Shown piece by piece: positions 34,518-43,800 of a DNA stretch of 64,000 nt. The DNA lies in the NCBI RefSeq assembly GCF_045055315.1, contig NZ_CP173677.1, forward strand, positions 1,426,001 through 1,490,000. Reading direction: 5' to 3'. This DNA comes from Brachymonas wangyanguii. Its GTDB lineage: Bacteria > Pseudomonadota > Gammaproteobacteria > Burkholderiales > Burkholderiaceae_C. Both the position numbers and the translations under genes were made by a program. A model generated the notes under the pieces. That model had not been told where the DNA came from, did not search any database, and saw only the letters and a program-made list of their open reading frames with translations. How positions within the stretch are numbered: the first letter of the stretch is position 1; every line of letters begins with the position of its first letter.

Positions 34518-35669
34518 ATGTTATTCCAAACTTCCATCCGGCGCGAACTGGCCCGCAGTTTCGGGGCCACGCTGTTCGTACTGCTCATCATCGTGCTCAC
34601 GATGATGCTGATTCGCGCCCTGCGCTACGCCAGCAAGGGGGCCATCGGCCCGTCCGAAGTCGCACTGATCCTCGGCTTTTCCACGCTCGCCTACTTCCAC
34701 GTGCTGCTCACGCTCAGCATGTTCATCTGCGTCGTGGCCACGCTCACGCGCATGTACCGCGACAGCGAAATGGCGGTCTGGTTCTCCAGCGGCCAGAGCA
34801 TGTTCAACCTGCTGCGGCCGATCTTCACCTTCTCCTGGCCGATCGTGCTGCTGATCATGGCGCTGTCGCTGTTCGGCTGGCCCTGGGCCAACGCCCAGAC
34901 CGAAGAACTGCTGAGCCGCTACCAGACGCGTGGCGACATCGAACGCATTGCTCCCGGGCAGTTCCAGGAATCGTCTGATGGCAGCCGCGTGCTCTATGTC
35001 GATGATGACCGCAACGCCCGTGGCGGCACCCAGATCGAGAACGCCAGCAAGCTGTTCGTGTTCACGCGCAATGCCGATAACGAGACTGTGATCACCGCCC
35101 GCAGCGGCAAGATCGAGCAGCGTGAAGACGGTGCCTTTGCCGTGCTGAAAGATGGCCAGAGCACCGAGATCAATGAAGACCATACCCTGACCATCAGCCA
35201 CTTCGGCGAATACGGCATGCGCATCAGCGAACAGCAGGTGCAATCCAGCGGCATCGACCTGAACAACCCGGATGCGCTGCGCCAGGCCAATCCGCGCATG
35301 ATTTCCACGCCCACCCTGCTCACCGTCGATACGCCACGCTTCCAGGGCGAATTCAGCTGGCGTCTCGGCATGGGCCTGGCGGCACTCAACCTGGTGCTGC
35401 TCGCGGTGGCCTCCACCAACCTCAACGTGCGCTCTTCGCGCAGCGGTGGCGTGCTGCTGGCGCTGATGATCTTCGTCATCTATTACAACCTGCTCAACTA
35501 CGCCAGCGACTACATCAAGATGGGCAAGGCCGGGCTGGTCCCGACGCTGCTGGTGCTGCATGGCGGCGTGTTCGTGTTCGCCGTACTCTGGCTGTTCAAG
35601 CGCCAGCAGCAATGGACGCTGGGCGGCTGGCTGCGACGTCGCCAGTCACGCACGGAGGTGGCAGCATGA
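34518..35669 (+). CDS. lptF: Lipopolysaccharide export permease LptF
   Basis: LptF and LptG form the inner-membrane part of the LptB2FG transporter that pulls LPS out of the inner membrane. The 383-residue protein begins LFQTSIRRELARSFGATLFV and has three N-terminal membrane helices, a periplasmic beta-jellyroll (about residues 130-265), and three C-terminal helices (from about 280). It ends in a basic cytoplasmic stretch. Its stop overlaps the lptG ATG (ATGA), so translation is coupled. It is divergent from pepA with 36 bases between, the classical pepA/lptFG arrangement. Confidence 0.95.
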   Translation: MLFQTSIRRELARSFGATLFVLLIIVLTMMLIRALRYASKGAIGPSEVALILGFSTLAYFHVLLTLSMFICVVATLTRMYRDSEMAVWFSSGQSMFNLLRPIFTFSWPIVLLIMALSLFGWPWANAQTEELLSRYQTRGDIERIAPGQFQESSDGSRVLYVDDDRNARGGTQIENASKLFVFTRNADNETVITARSGKIEQREDGAFAVLKDGQSTEINEDHTLTISHFGEYGMRISEQQVQSSGIDLNNPDALRQANPRMISTPTLLTVDTPRFQGEFSWRLGMGLAALNLVLLAVASTNLNVRSSRSGGVLLALMIFVIYYNLLNYASDYIKMGKAGLVPTLLVLHGGVFVFAVLWLFKRQQQWTLGGWLRRRQSRTEVAA

Positions 35670-36763
35670 GAGTCTCGCAACGCTATATCTACCGCCAGAT
35701 CCTGCTGGCGGTGCTGGTGGTATCCATCGGCTTCCTGGCACTGTTCTTCTTTTTCGATACCGTCAGCGAGCTGTCCTTTGCCGGTCGCCACGGCCGCGAA
35801 TACAGCCCGAGCAGCGCCATGCTCTATGTAGGCCTGCTGATGCCCAGCCATGCCTACGAGCTGCTACCCATCACGGTGCTGATCGGCAGCATCTTCGTCA
35901 TGTCCAGCATGTCGCAATCGTCCGAATTCACCATCCTGCGCACCAGCGGCCTGAGCCCGGCACAGGCCTTGCGCACCTTGCTCTGGCTGGGTCTGGGCTT
36001 TGCCGTGCTGACCTTCGTGCTCGGCGATTACGTGGCGCCGGCCTCGGAACGCCTGGCGCAGCAGCAAAAGGCCACCATCGAAGGCAAGCTCACCACCGGC
36101 CAGACCGGCGCCTGGATGAAGGAGCGCATGGGAGAGCATGACCGCATCGTCAACGTGCAGGAACTGCTGCCCAGCGGCGAGATGCGCCAGGTCCGCATCT
36201 TCGACTTCAACGCCCAGGGCCTGCTGGCAGAAGTGATCCGTTCCGAATCGGCCACGCTGCAGGACGGGCAATGGCAGCTGCGCCAGGTCGAGCGCAGCAC
36301 CGTCATCCCCGGCAACGAGCGTCAGCAGCTGGACCGTGCCATCCAGGACAGCATGCCGCTGCAGACCACCATCCGCCAGGACATGGTCTCCTCCGCCCTG
36401 CTAGACCCGGATCGCATGTCCACGCTGGACCTGTACACCTATATCAACCACCTGCAAAGCAACAACCAGTCGGCGCAAAGCTACCAGATCAAGTTCTGGC
36501 ACAAGGTGTTCTACCCGTTCAGCTGCCTGGTGATGATGATGCTGGCGCTGCCTTTTGCCTACCTGCACTTCCGCTCCGGCGCGATCTCGTCGGCGGTGTT
36601 TGGCGGCGTGATTGTCGGCATCAGCTTCTTCATGCTCAACAACGTGTTCGGCTATATCGGCAACGTCAATGGCTGGCAGCCCTGGCTGGCGGCGCTGACA
36701 CCCAGCCTGATCTACACCGCGATCTCGCTGGGCGCCTTCACCTGGCTGGTGCGCAACCGATGA
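35666..36763 (+). CDS. lptG: Lipopolysaccharide export permease LptG
   Basis: The 365-residue partner of LptF begins RVSQRYIYRQILLAVLVVSI. It has three N-terminal helices, a periplasmic domain (about 100-270) and three C-terminal helices (FSCLVMMMLALPFAYLHFRS onward). The ATG at 35666 sits in the lptF stop overlap with GGAGGTGGC before it. An upstream in-frame ATG at 35612 lies inside lptF and is not used. Its stop overlaps the following CbiX-like gene by ATGA, extending the coupled operon. Confidence 0.95.
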   Translation: MRVSQRYIYRQILLAVLVVSIGFLALFFFFDTVSELSFAGRHGREYSPSSAMLYVGLLMPSHAYELLPITVLIGSIFVMSSMSQSSEFTILRTSGLSPAQALRTLLWLGLGFAVLTFVLGDYVAPASERLAQQQKATIEGKLTTGQTGAWMKERMGEHDRIVNVQELLPSGEMRQVRIFDFNAQGLLAEVIRSESATLQDGQWQLRQVERSTVIPGNERQQLDRAIQDSMPLQTTIRQDMVSSALLDPDRMSTLDLYTYINHLQSNNQSAQSYQIKFWHKVFYPFSCLVMMMLALPFAYLHFRSGAISSAVFGGVIVGISFFMLNNVFGYIGNVNGWQPWLAALTPSLIYTAISLGAFTWLVRNR

Positions 36764-37152
36764 GCCCGGCGGCCGCACAAGCCGGCGTGATCCTGTTTGC
36801 GCACGGTTCACGTCGCCCGGGCTGGGATGCCACGATTCATGAACTGGAACAGCGGCTGCGGCAGCAGGATGCCGGCCTACACATCCAGCGCGCCTACCTG
36901 GAGCTGCAACAGCCCGATCTGGAGCAGGCCGTGCGCCTGTTGGTAGAGCAGCATGGCGTGACCCGGCTGCACGTGATTCCGCTGTTTCTGGGCAAGGGCA
37001 ACCATCTGCTGGAAGATTTGCCTGCCCTGATCCGTGAACTGCAGCAGCAACAGCCCGATTTGCAGTTACACTTGCAGGCTGGCATCGGGCAACGCAACAG
37101 CTTTGCCGATTGGCTGAGTGCAGAAATCCTGCAGGATCTGGGTCAGGCCTGA
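36760..37152 (+). CDS. CbiX/SirB-type chelatase family protein
   Basis: The 130-residue protein is a single-domain member of the CbiX family of cobalt/iron chelatases acting on sirohydrochlorin. It starts GVILFAHGSRRPGWDATIHE, carrying the conserved active-site His in FAHGSR, and has a second motif LHVIPLFLGKGNHLLEDLP with the other His. This short form is like archaeal CbiXS or plant SirB. It overlaps lptG by 4 bases, which is a transcription link without an obvious functional one. The window also has a B12 uptake operon, but no other cobalamin or sirohaem synthesis gene, so iron insertion for sirohaem is equally possible. Confidence 0.85.
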   Translation: MSPAAAQAGVILFAHGSRRPGWDATIHELEQRLRQQDAGLHIQRAYLELQQPDLEQAVRLLVEQHGVTRLHVIPLFLGKGNHLLEDLPALIRELQQQQPDLQLHLQAGIGQRNSFADWLSAEILQDLGQA

Positions 37153-37179
37153 GGAAATTTCCGGAAAATGCAGAATCAC

Positions 37180-37208
37180 TTCAAGACACGCATTTTTTGG
37201 GTTATAAT
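37180..37208 (+). promoter_or_regulatory. tRNA-Pro(CGG) promoter
   Basis: A perfect TATAAT -10 at 37203-37208 has a weak TTCAAG -35 at 37180-37185 with 17-base spacing. The mature tRNA begins 10 bases after the -10 box. Confidence 0.7.
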
Positions 37209-37217
37209 TTCTGTCTT

Positions 37218-37294
37218 CGGAGTATAGCGCAGCCTGGTAGCGCGTCTCGTTCGGGACGAGAAGGTCGAAGGTTCGAATCCTTTTACTCCGACCA
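37218..37294 (+). tRNA. tRNA-Pro (anticodon CGG)
   Basis: The 77-base gene starts CGGAGTATAGCGCAGCCTGG, has anticodon stem-loop TCTCGTTCGGGACGAGA (anticodon CGG), the T-arm AGGTTCGAATCCT, and ends TACTCCGACCA with an encoded CCA. Nine of its ten terminal acceptor-side bases match the other tRNA-Pro in this window. Confidence 0.97.
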
Positions 37295-37300
37295 CACCCA

Positions 37301-37331
37301 AACCCATTGCTTTCACGGCAATGGGTTTTTT
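37301..37331 (+). terminator. Terminator after tRNA-Pro(CGG)
   Basis: AACCCATTGC and GCAATGGG form the stem, with a TTTCACG loop, followed by seven T. Confidence 0.85.
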
Positions 37332-37360
37332 TCTTGCCTGCACGTAAGTCTGCCGCCGCT

Positions 37361-37366
37361 TATAAT
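37361..37366 (+). promoter_or_regulatory. Possible cysB -10 element
   Basis: A perfect TATAAT lies 40 bases upstream of the cysB ATG. The only -35-like sequence at suitable distance (TGCACG, 16 bases away) is poor, as could be expected for a regulated promoter. Confidence 0.4.
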
Positions 37367-37406
37367 CCCTGGGAATTAAAAACAACTACTTCATGCTTGA
37401 AGCATC

Positions 37407-38348
37407 ATGAATCTGCATCAATTCCGCTTTGTCCAGGAGGCGGTGCGCCGCAACCTCAACCTCACCGAGACCGCCAAAGCCTTGCACACCTCCCAGCCCG
37501 GTGTGTCCAAGGCCATCATCGAACTGGAAGAAGAGCTCGGCGTCGATATTTTTGCGCGTCACGGCAAGCGCCTGAAACAGGTCACCGAACCGGGCCAGCA
37601 CATCCTGGAAAGCATCCAGATCATCCTGCGTGAAGTCGCCAACCTCAAGCGCATCGGCGAGGAATTCAGCATCCAGGACAGCGGCCGCTTCAGCATTGCC
37701 GCCACCCATACCCAGGCACGCTATGTGCTGCCGGAACGCGTGGCACGGCTGCGCGGCCTCTACCCCAAGGTACAGATCAGCCTGCATCAGGGCACGCCGG
37801 ACCAGGTCGCGCGCATGCTGCTGGACGAAACCGCCGAAATCGGCGTGGCCACCGAATCGCTGGCTGATTATGCCGATCTGGTCACCCTGCCCTGCTACGA
37901 CTGGCAGCACGTGCTGGTAATCCCGGAAGCACATCCACTGGCGCAGCAGGAGCGCATCACGCTCGAAATGCTGGCCGAGCACCCGCTGATCACCTACCAC
38001 CCCTCGTTCACCGGCCGTACCCGCATCGACCAGGCCTTTGCCCAGCGTCACCTGACACCCGAAGTCGTGCTGGAAGCGATCGATTCCGACGTCATCAGCA
38101 CCTATGTGCTGCATGGCCTGGGCATCGGCATCATCGCCGAAATGGCGGTAGCCGAAGACAACAAGCCGGGCCTGGTCTACCGGCCGATGGGTCACCTGTT
38201 TGGCAGCAACGTGACGCGTGTGGCCTTCAAGCGCGGCATCTACCTGCGCAACTACGTCTACGAGTTTGCCGAACTACTGAGTGATCGCCTGCCGCGCAAG
38301 CTGGTGATGAAGGCCATGACCGGCCAATACGAAGACTACGCACTGTAA
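37407..38348 (+). CDS. cysB: CysB-family LysR-type regulator of sulfur metabolism
   Basis: The 313-residue protein is a LysR-type regulator of the CysB/Cbl class that activates sulfate assimilation genes. It begins MNLHQFRFVQEAVRRNLNLT, with the helix-turn-helix TAKALHTSQPGVSKAIIELE, then a linker helix and two Rossmann-like effector lobes (IAATHTQARYVLPERVARLR, HQGTPDQVARMLLDETAEIG). The RFVQ start and the HTQARYVLP segment are diagnostic of CysB rather than other LysR proteins. Whether it is CysB or the paralogue Cbl cannot be settled here. A chelatase and tRNA-Pro precede it. Confidence 0.92.
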   Translation: MNLHQFRFVQEAVRRNLNLTETAKALHTSQPGVSKAIIELEEELGVDIFARHGKRLKQVTEPGQHILESIQIILREVANLKRIGEEFSIQDSGRFSIAATHTQARYVLPERVARLRGLYPKVQISLHQGTPDQVARMLLDETAEIGVATESLADYADLVTLPCYDWQHVLVIPEAHPLAQQERITLEMLAEHPLITYHPSFTGRTRIDQAFAQRHLTPEVVLEAIDSDVISTYVLHGLGIGIIAEMAVAEDNKPGLVYRPMGHLFGSNVTRVAFKRGIYLRNYVYEFAELLSDRLPRKLVMKAMTGQYEDYAL

Positions 38349-38359
38349 GGAACAGACGC

Positions 38360-39526
38360 ATGCACCCGACACCAAGCATTCCGTCGCGCCTGCCCGACAG
38401 CGGCACGACGATTTTTTCCGTCATGTCGGCGCTGGCGCTGCAGCACCAGGCGGTGAACCTGGGCCAGGGTTTTCCGGATTTTGGCTGTGACACGGCGTTG
38501 CTGGAAGGCGTGACCCAGGCGATGCAGCAAGGCCACAACCAGTACCCGCCCATGCCCGGCATTCCGGCCTTGCGTGAAGCGATTGCCGCCAAGGTCGAGG
38601 CACTTTACGGCCACCGTTACGATGCCCAGAGCGAAATCACCGTCACCGCAGGCGCTACCCAGGCGCTGCTGACCGCCCTGCTCGCCATCACCCAGCCCGG
38701 CGATGAAGTGATCGTGCTGGAACCCTGCTACGACAGCTATGTGCCGGGCATCCGCATGGCCAACGCGGTACCGGTGCCGGTCAGCCTGGATCCGCACAGC
38801 CATGCTCCCGATTTCGATCGCATCGCCGCCGCCATCACGCCGCGCACACGCGCCATCATGATCAACACGCCGCACAACCCGAGCGGCACGGTCTGGAGCG
38901 ATGCCGACATGCTGCGCCTGCAGGAGTTGCTGCATGGCACCGACATCATCGTCATCAGCGACGAGGTCTATGAGCATATGGTGTTTGACGGCCAGCCACA
39001 TGCCAGCGCGTCGCGCTACCCGGCACTGGCAGCGCGCAGCATCGTCGTCAGCAGCTTTGGCAAGACCTTCCACGTCACCGGCTGGAAAGTCGGCCATGTC
39101 TCGGCACCGGCAGCGCTAATGGCAGAGTTCCGCAAGATCCACCAGTTTAACGTGTTCACGGTCAACACGCCGATGCAGCATGGCCTGGCACGCTATCTGC
39201 AGGATCCGGCACCATATCTGCAACTGCCGGCGTTCTACCAGCGCAAGCGTGACCTGTTTGCCACCGGCCTGCAGCAGACGCGCTTGCGCCTGCTGCCCTG
39301 CCAGGGCACCTATTTCCAGTGTGTCAGCTATGCCGATATCGCCCTGCCGGAACGTGATCTGGGTGAAGCGGCTTTCTGTGAATGGCTGACCCGCGAGATC
39401 GGCGTGGCGGCGATTCCGCTGTCGGCCTTCTACGGCCAGCCGGTGGAGCGGCAGACCATCCGCTTCTGTTTTGCCAAGCAGGATGACACCCTGCGGCAGG
39501 CCCTGGAACGGCTGGCACGACTCTGA
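38360..39526 (+). CDS. Methionine aminotransferase, class I PLP-dependent (YbdL-like)
   Basis: The 388-residue aminotransferase begins with a short lead, then SGTTIFSVMSALALQHQAVN and LGQGFPDFGCD. This FPDF start, NQYPPMPGIPALREAIA, and the NTPHNPSGTVWSD segment fit the methionine/kynurenine aminotransferase group. The PLP Lys is in SFGKTFHVTGWK near residue 235, and the substrate-carboxylate Arg is in ETIRFCFAK-like QTIRFCFAK near the end. It acts in the cytoplasm in methionine salvage. AAGGAAC precedes the ATG. It lies 11 bases after cysB, fitting a sulfur-related pair. Confidence 0.9.
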   Translation: MHPTPSIPSRLPDSGTTIFSVMSALALQHQAVNLGQGFPDFGCDTALLEGVTQAMQQGHNQYPPMPGIPALREAIAAKVEALYGHRYDAQSEITVTAGATQALLTALLAITQPGDEVIVLEPCYDSYVPGIRMANAVPVPVSLDPHSHAPDFDRIAAAITPRTRAIMINTPHNPSGTVWSDADMLRLQELLHGTDIIVISDEVYEHMVFDGQPHASASRYPALAARSIVVSSFGKTFHVTGWKVGHVSAPAALMAEFRKIHQFNVFTVNTPMQHGLARYLQDPAPYLQLPAFYQRKRDLFATGLQQTRLRLLPCQGTYFQCVSYADIALPERDLGEAAFCEWLTREIGVAAIPLSAFYGQPVERQTIRFCFAKQDDTLRQALERLARL

Positions 39527-39540
39527 TACCCGAAAATGAC

Positions 39541-39573
39541 AAACCCCATCTCCGTGAGGACGATGGGGTTTGT
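39541..39573 (+). terminator. Terminator hairpin after the aminotransferase gene
   Basis: CAAACCCCATC and GATGGGGTTTG form an 11-bp stem around TCCGTGAGGAC. It is symmetric, so it may also serve the convergent alanine-rich lipoprotein gene. Confidence 0.65.
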
Positions 39574-39624
39574 GGCAGACAGGCTGCCAACGAGCGGCCT
39601 GCCTGTCCTGGCTGGAGCTACAGC

Positions 39625-39993
39625 TTAGTTGCTGGCAGCTGCCTGGGCCTTCTGGGCGGCTTCCTCGGCCTTCTTCAGGGCGTCGTTGGCAGCTTCCTTG
39701 GTAGCAGCAGCGGCGTCCTGGGCAGCGTCCTTGGTTGCAGCAGCAGCATCCTTGGCGGCATCGGTGGTAGCAGCAGCAGCGCCCTTGGCAGCGTCAACCG
39801 CCTTGCCAACAGCGCTGGCAGCGGATTCGGCAGCTGCGGAAGCAGCGTTGACGGTCGCAGAAGCGGCCAGGCCGGCAGCGGCTGCAGCCTGGTCCTGGGC
39901 CTTCTCGACCTTGGCTTCTTCTTTCTTGCCGCAAGCGGCCAGGGACACGGCAGCAGCGATAGCCACAGCCAGCATGGAGCGTTGGAAGTTCAT
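39625..39993 (-). CDS. Alanine-rich lipoprotein with 11-residue repeats
   Basis: The 122-residue protein has a lipoprotein signal peptide ending VSLAAC (Cys 21), then a charged GKKEEAKVEK start. About 80 residues follow made of Ala, Asp, Lys, Thr and Glu. The pattern DAAKDAAAATK / DAAQDAAAATK / EAANDALKKAE shows 11-residue steps like those of LEA group 3 proteins, which form amphipathic or disordered helices. The DNA repeats with a 33-base period. GAGGATC lies before the ATG. Function is unknown; an anchored periplasmic spacer or stress-protective protein is a guess. The neighbouring cytochrome lipoprotein has similar sequence. Confidence 0.8.
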   Translation of the reverse strand: MNFQRSMLAVAIAAAVSLAACGKKEEAKVEKAQDQAAAAAGLAASATVNAASAAAESAASAVGKAVDAAKGAAAATTDAAKDAAAATKDAAQDAAAATKEAANDALKKAEEAAQKAQAAASN

Positions 39994-40016
39994 GATCTGA
40001 TCCTCATCCGGAAATA

Positions 40017-40054
40017 AAAAAGACCCTGCAGGCTGGATTGCCCACAGGATCTTT
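40017..40054 (-). terminator. Rho-independent terminator after the cytochrome lipoprotein gene
   Basis: Read on the minus strand, AAAGATCCTGTGGGC and GCCTGCAGGGTCTTT pair with one mismatch around a short loop, followed by T residues. It sits between the cytochrome gene and the second alanine-rich lipoprotein gene. Confidence 0.7.
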
Positions 40055-40129
40055 CTAATTTACTGCATTAGTCAATGCTGACACCAGCCTGTCGTATAAA
40101 AAAGACGGGCTGTGTGCAACAGTTGGCTA

Positions 40130-40726
40130 TTACTGCACCTTGCTGACCATGAAATGCACCGCATTGGCCAGTTCTTCGTCGCTGGCAGTGGAAGCACCAC
40201 GCGGCGGCATCACGCCGGTCAGGCCGGTGTAGCCATCGATGGAGTGCTTGATCAGGGTGTCATTGCCCTGGGCCAGACGCGGAGCCCACTCTTCCTTGTT
40301 ACCCAGCTTGGGTGCACCGGCAATACCGGCGTCGTGGCAGACGAAGCAGGCCGACTTGTACAGCTTTTCACCAGCGGCCAGATCGACACTGCCACCTGCG
40401 GCAGGCGCAGCCTTGGTCACGGCAGCAGCAGCTGCAGTGGTGGCAGCTGCGGCCTTGTTGGCGGCATCGCCGGCTGCGCTGGCGGCAGCACCAGCAGCGC
40501 TGGCAGCATCATTCACGACTGCAGAAGCGGCTTCTGCGGCAGCAGATGCCGTTGCCACGGCAGCGGATGCAGCGTCGGTAGCTGCAGATGCAGCCACTTG
40601 CGCGGAAGTAACCGCTTCGGATGCTGCGTTTTGTGCTGCAGTAGGCGTAGCCTGCTTGTCGCCACAGGCCACCAGGGCGGCAGCCGCAGCCACCAGAGTC
40701 AGAATTCCAACGGTACGTTGCATCAT
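40130..40726 (-). CDS. Lipoprotein c-type cytochrome (cyt c5-like) on a long Ala-rich stalk
   Basis: The 198-residue protein has a lipobox ending ALVAC (Cys 21), then about 90 residues (23-113) made almost only of Ala, Ser, Thr and Val with spaced Asp/Asn. A small class I cytochrome c domain completes it. Haem attachment is at Cys127 and Cys130 with His131 (CFVCH); the distal ligand is probably Met173 in GVMPPRG. The domain resembles cytochrome c5/c555. The stalk would hold a periplasmic electron carrier away from the membrane. Redox partners are unknown. Two ATG codons open the gene. A TATACT -10-like element lies at 40768-40773 on the minus strand. Confidence 0.88.
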   Translation of the reverse strand: MMQRTVGILTLVAAAAALVACGDKQATPTAAQNAASEAVTSAQVAASAATDAASAAVATASAAAEAASAVVNDAASAAGAAASAAGDAANKAAAATTAAAAAVTKAAPAAGGSVDLAAGEKLYKSACFVCHDAGIAGAPKLGNKEEWAPRLAQGNDTLIKHSIDGYTGLTGVMPPRGASTASDEELANAVHFMVSKVQ

Positions 40727-40835
40727 GTGTCTTACCTCTCAATAGGTTACAAATTGATTTCTCTTGCAGTATAGCGCGCTACCCCTTACGGGGAAACCCG
40801 TTGAACGTGCTGGCATTGGGGTTATCTGATACAGG

Positions 40836-43800
40836 TCAATGGATCAGCTGCAGCCAGACTTTTTCCAGCCGTTTGACGCTGACCGGTTGCGGCGTGCGCA
40901 GCTCCTGGGCAAAAAAGCTGACGCGCAATTCTTCCAGCAGCCAGCGGAATTCCAGCATGCGACTGTCCTGCTGTCCCTTGCGCTCGGCCAGCAGGCGCCA
41001 GTAACGCTGTTCCAGCGGTTTCAGCTCGGCCAGCTTCTGTGCATCGCGCGCGCTGTCAGTGCGCAGCTTGTCCAGCCGCAGTGTGATCGCCTTGAGGTAG
41101 CGTGGGAGGAATTGCAGCTGGGTCCAGGGCGTTTCGGCCAGAAAGCGCGGGCCGACCAGTTTCTGCAACTGTTGCGTGATGTCGGCCGTCGCCTCGGGCT
41201 GGTTGCGCGTGTCCTTGAGCTTGCGCCGTGCGCTGTCAAACTCGGCCAGCACAATGGCAGCCTGGCGCGCAACTTCCTGCGCGATCAGGCTGAGCCGGCT
41301 CTTGCCCTCTTCCACGCGCTGGCGGAAGCTGTCGGCATCGGTGGGCAAGGGGTCGAGCAGGAAGGCGCGGTCCACCGCCAGATCCAGGATCTGCTGTCGC
41401 AATTCTTCCGCCGTCCCCAGCTGCATGTAGGCAGTCGCCATCTTCTGGAAATCCGGCAGGTTCTTCTGCAGATACTTGAGGGTATCGCGTACCTGCAGCG
41501 CAAACAGCCTGCGTAGCCCTATCCGATGACTGGCTTGTGCGCGTTCGGGTTCATCGAACAGCTCGATGGTCACGGCATCACCGGCATCGATCAGCGCCGG
41601 AAAGCCGATCAGCGTCTGTCGGCCGCGGCGCAGTTCCATGATCTCGGGCAGTTCGCCGAAGTCCCAGCTGGTGTAGCGCTGGTCTTCGACCAGATCGCTG
41701 CTGGCGGCCGTGGCTACCGCTGCCTTTGCGGTGCTTACGTCTGCCGTGGCAGCGGGAAGTTCGGCAGGCTCTTCCTTGCGCACCGCGGTTTTCAGCACCG
41801 CCAGAGCCTGGAAGGCGCCGCGCGCCTGGCTCCCGAGTTCGGCCTTGAGCGCACCCAGATTGCGGCCCATGCCAAGCTGGCGGCCATGTTCATCTACCAC
41901 GCGGTAGTTCATGAACAAATGCACCGGCACCATGTCCCGCTTGAAATCGGCCAGCTTGATATCCAGTCCGGTGTGCTCGCGCGCGCGCTGCAGCAGCACA
42001 TCGGCCAGGCTGCCCTTGCCAAAGCCGGGATCCTGCTGGAGCTGCTCGGCCAGCTTGCGCGCGCTGTCGGGTAGCGGCACAAAACGGCTGCGTGGACGCT
42101 GCGGAAGGCTCTTGAGCAGGGCCTGGATCTTTTCCTTGAGCAGGCCGGGTACCAGCCAGGGCCCGCGCTCCTCATCGACCTGGTTCAGGGCAAACAACGG
42201 GATGTCAACGGTGACGCCATCACGCGCATCGCCGGGTTGGTGCAGGTAACTGGCGCGGCAATCGACGCCGCCCAGGCGGATGGTGCGCGGGAACTGGTCG
42301 GTGGTGATGCCGGCGGCCTCGTGCCGCATCAGCTCGTCCTTGCTGATCTGCAGCAGTTTCGGCTGCTGGCGGCTGGCCTCGCGGAACCACTTTTCCAGCT
42401 GGTGCGCATTGCAGATGTCGCGCGGGATCTGCGCGTCATAGAAGGCGTAGATCAGTTCGTCGTCCACCAGCACGTCCTGGCGGCGTGACTTGTGCTCCAG
42501 ATCTTCCACCTGGCGCACCATCTTGCGATTCGCGGCCAGGAACGGCAGCTTGCTCTCCCAATCGTCCTCGACCAGCGCCTGGCGGATGAAGATGTCACGC
42601 GCATGTTCGGGATCGAGCTTGTCGTAATCGACGCGGCGGTTGTTGTAGAGCACGATGCCGTAGAGCGTGGCACGTTCCAGCGCCACCACCTTGCTCGCCT
42701 TTTTCTCCCAGTGCGGATCGAGCAGCTGGCGGCGCAGCAGGTGCGCCCCGACCTCTTCCAGCCACTGCGGCTCGATGGTCGCCATGGTGCGGCCATAGAG
42801 GCGGCCGGTTTCCATCAGTTCGGCACATACGACCCAGCGGCCCGGGCGCTTGCGCAGGCGTGCGCCGGGATGGCGGAAAAACTTGATGCCGCGTGCACCC
42901 AGGTACCAGTCTTCCTCGTCATTCTTGCACCCGACGTTGCCCAGCAGGCCTGCCAGCATGCTCTTGTGCAGCTGCTCGTAGCTGGCCGGCTGTGGCTTGG
43001 GTTTCCAGCTCTGCTCCGACGCCACCGTCAGCAGCTGGCTGTGGGTATCGCGCCATTCGCGTACACGGCGCACATTGATGAAGTTCTGCCGCAACAGGGT
43101 TTCGTACTGGCGGTTGCTGAGCTTGTGCACCGGCTGTGCTGCAACTGCTGGCTCAGTCGGAGCCGGATCTGCCCTGCCCTGGCTGCGCTGCGCCACCGGC
43201 AACACGGCCTGCGAAGTCGGCTTGGGCCCAGCCTCGCGCTGCTGGCTGCGCGCCGAGCCCAGGCTGGAGTGGCCACCGCGCACGTCGTGCAGCCACTGCC
43301 ACAATTTCAGCGTGCTGACGAATTCGCTGCGCTCGTCATCGAACTTGGCATGCTGCTGATCGGCCTGGGCCTGCTGCTCCAGCGGCCGGTCGCGCACGTC
43401 CTGCACGCTGAGCGCCGAGGCAATCACCAGCGCCTCGTTCAGCGCGCCGCGCTGCTGCGCCTCCAGCAGGATGCGGCCCACACGCGGGTCCAGCGGTAGC
43501 CGTGCCAGCGCCTGGCCGATGCGCGTCAGCTGCTTGTCGTCATCAACCGCGCCCAACTCGTTGAGCAGCTGGTAGCCATCGCTAATCGCCTTGGGGCGCG
43601 GCGCTTCCAGGAACGGAAAGTTCTCCACATCGCCCAGATGCAGCGCCTGCATGCGCAGGATCACGCCCGCCAATGAGGAACGCAGGATTTCCGGATCGGT
43701 AAACGGCTGGCGGCTGTTGAAGTCTTTCTCGTCGTACAGGCGGATGCAGATGCCGTTGGCGACACGGCCGCAACGGCCGGCACGCTGGTTCGCTGCTGCC

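Noticed and set aside
39650..39900. Regular 33-base repeats that could look like a CRISPR or satellite array.
   Set aside because: The period is a multiple of three, the repeats are in frame and encode Ala-rich 11-residue units, and there are no spacers.
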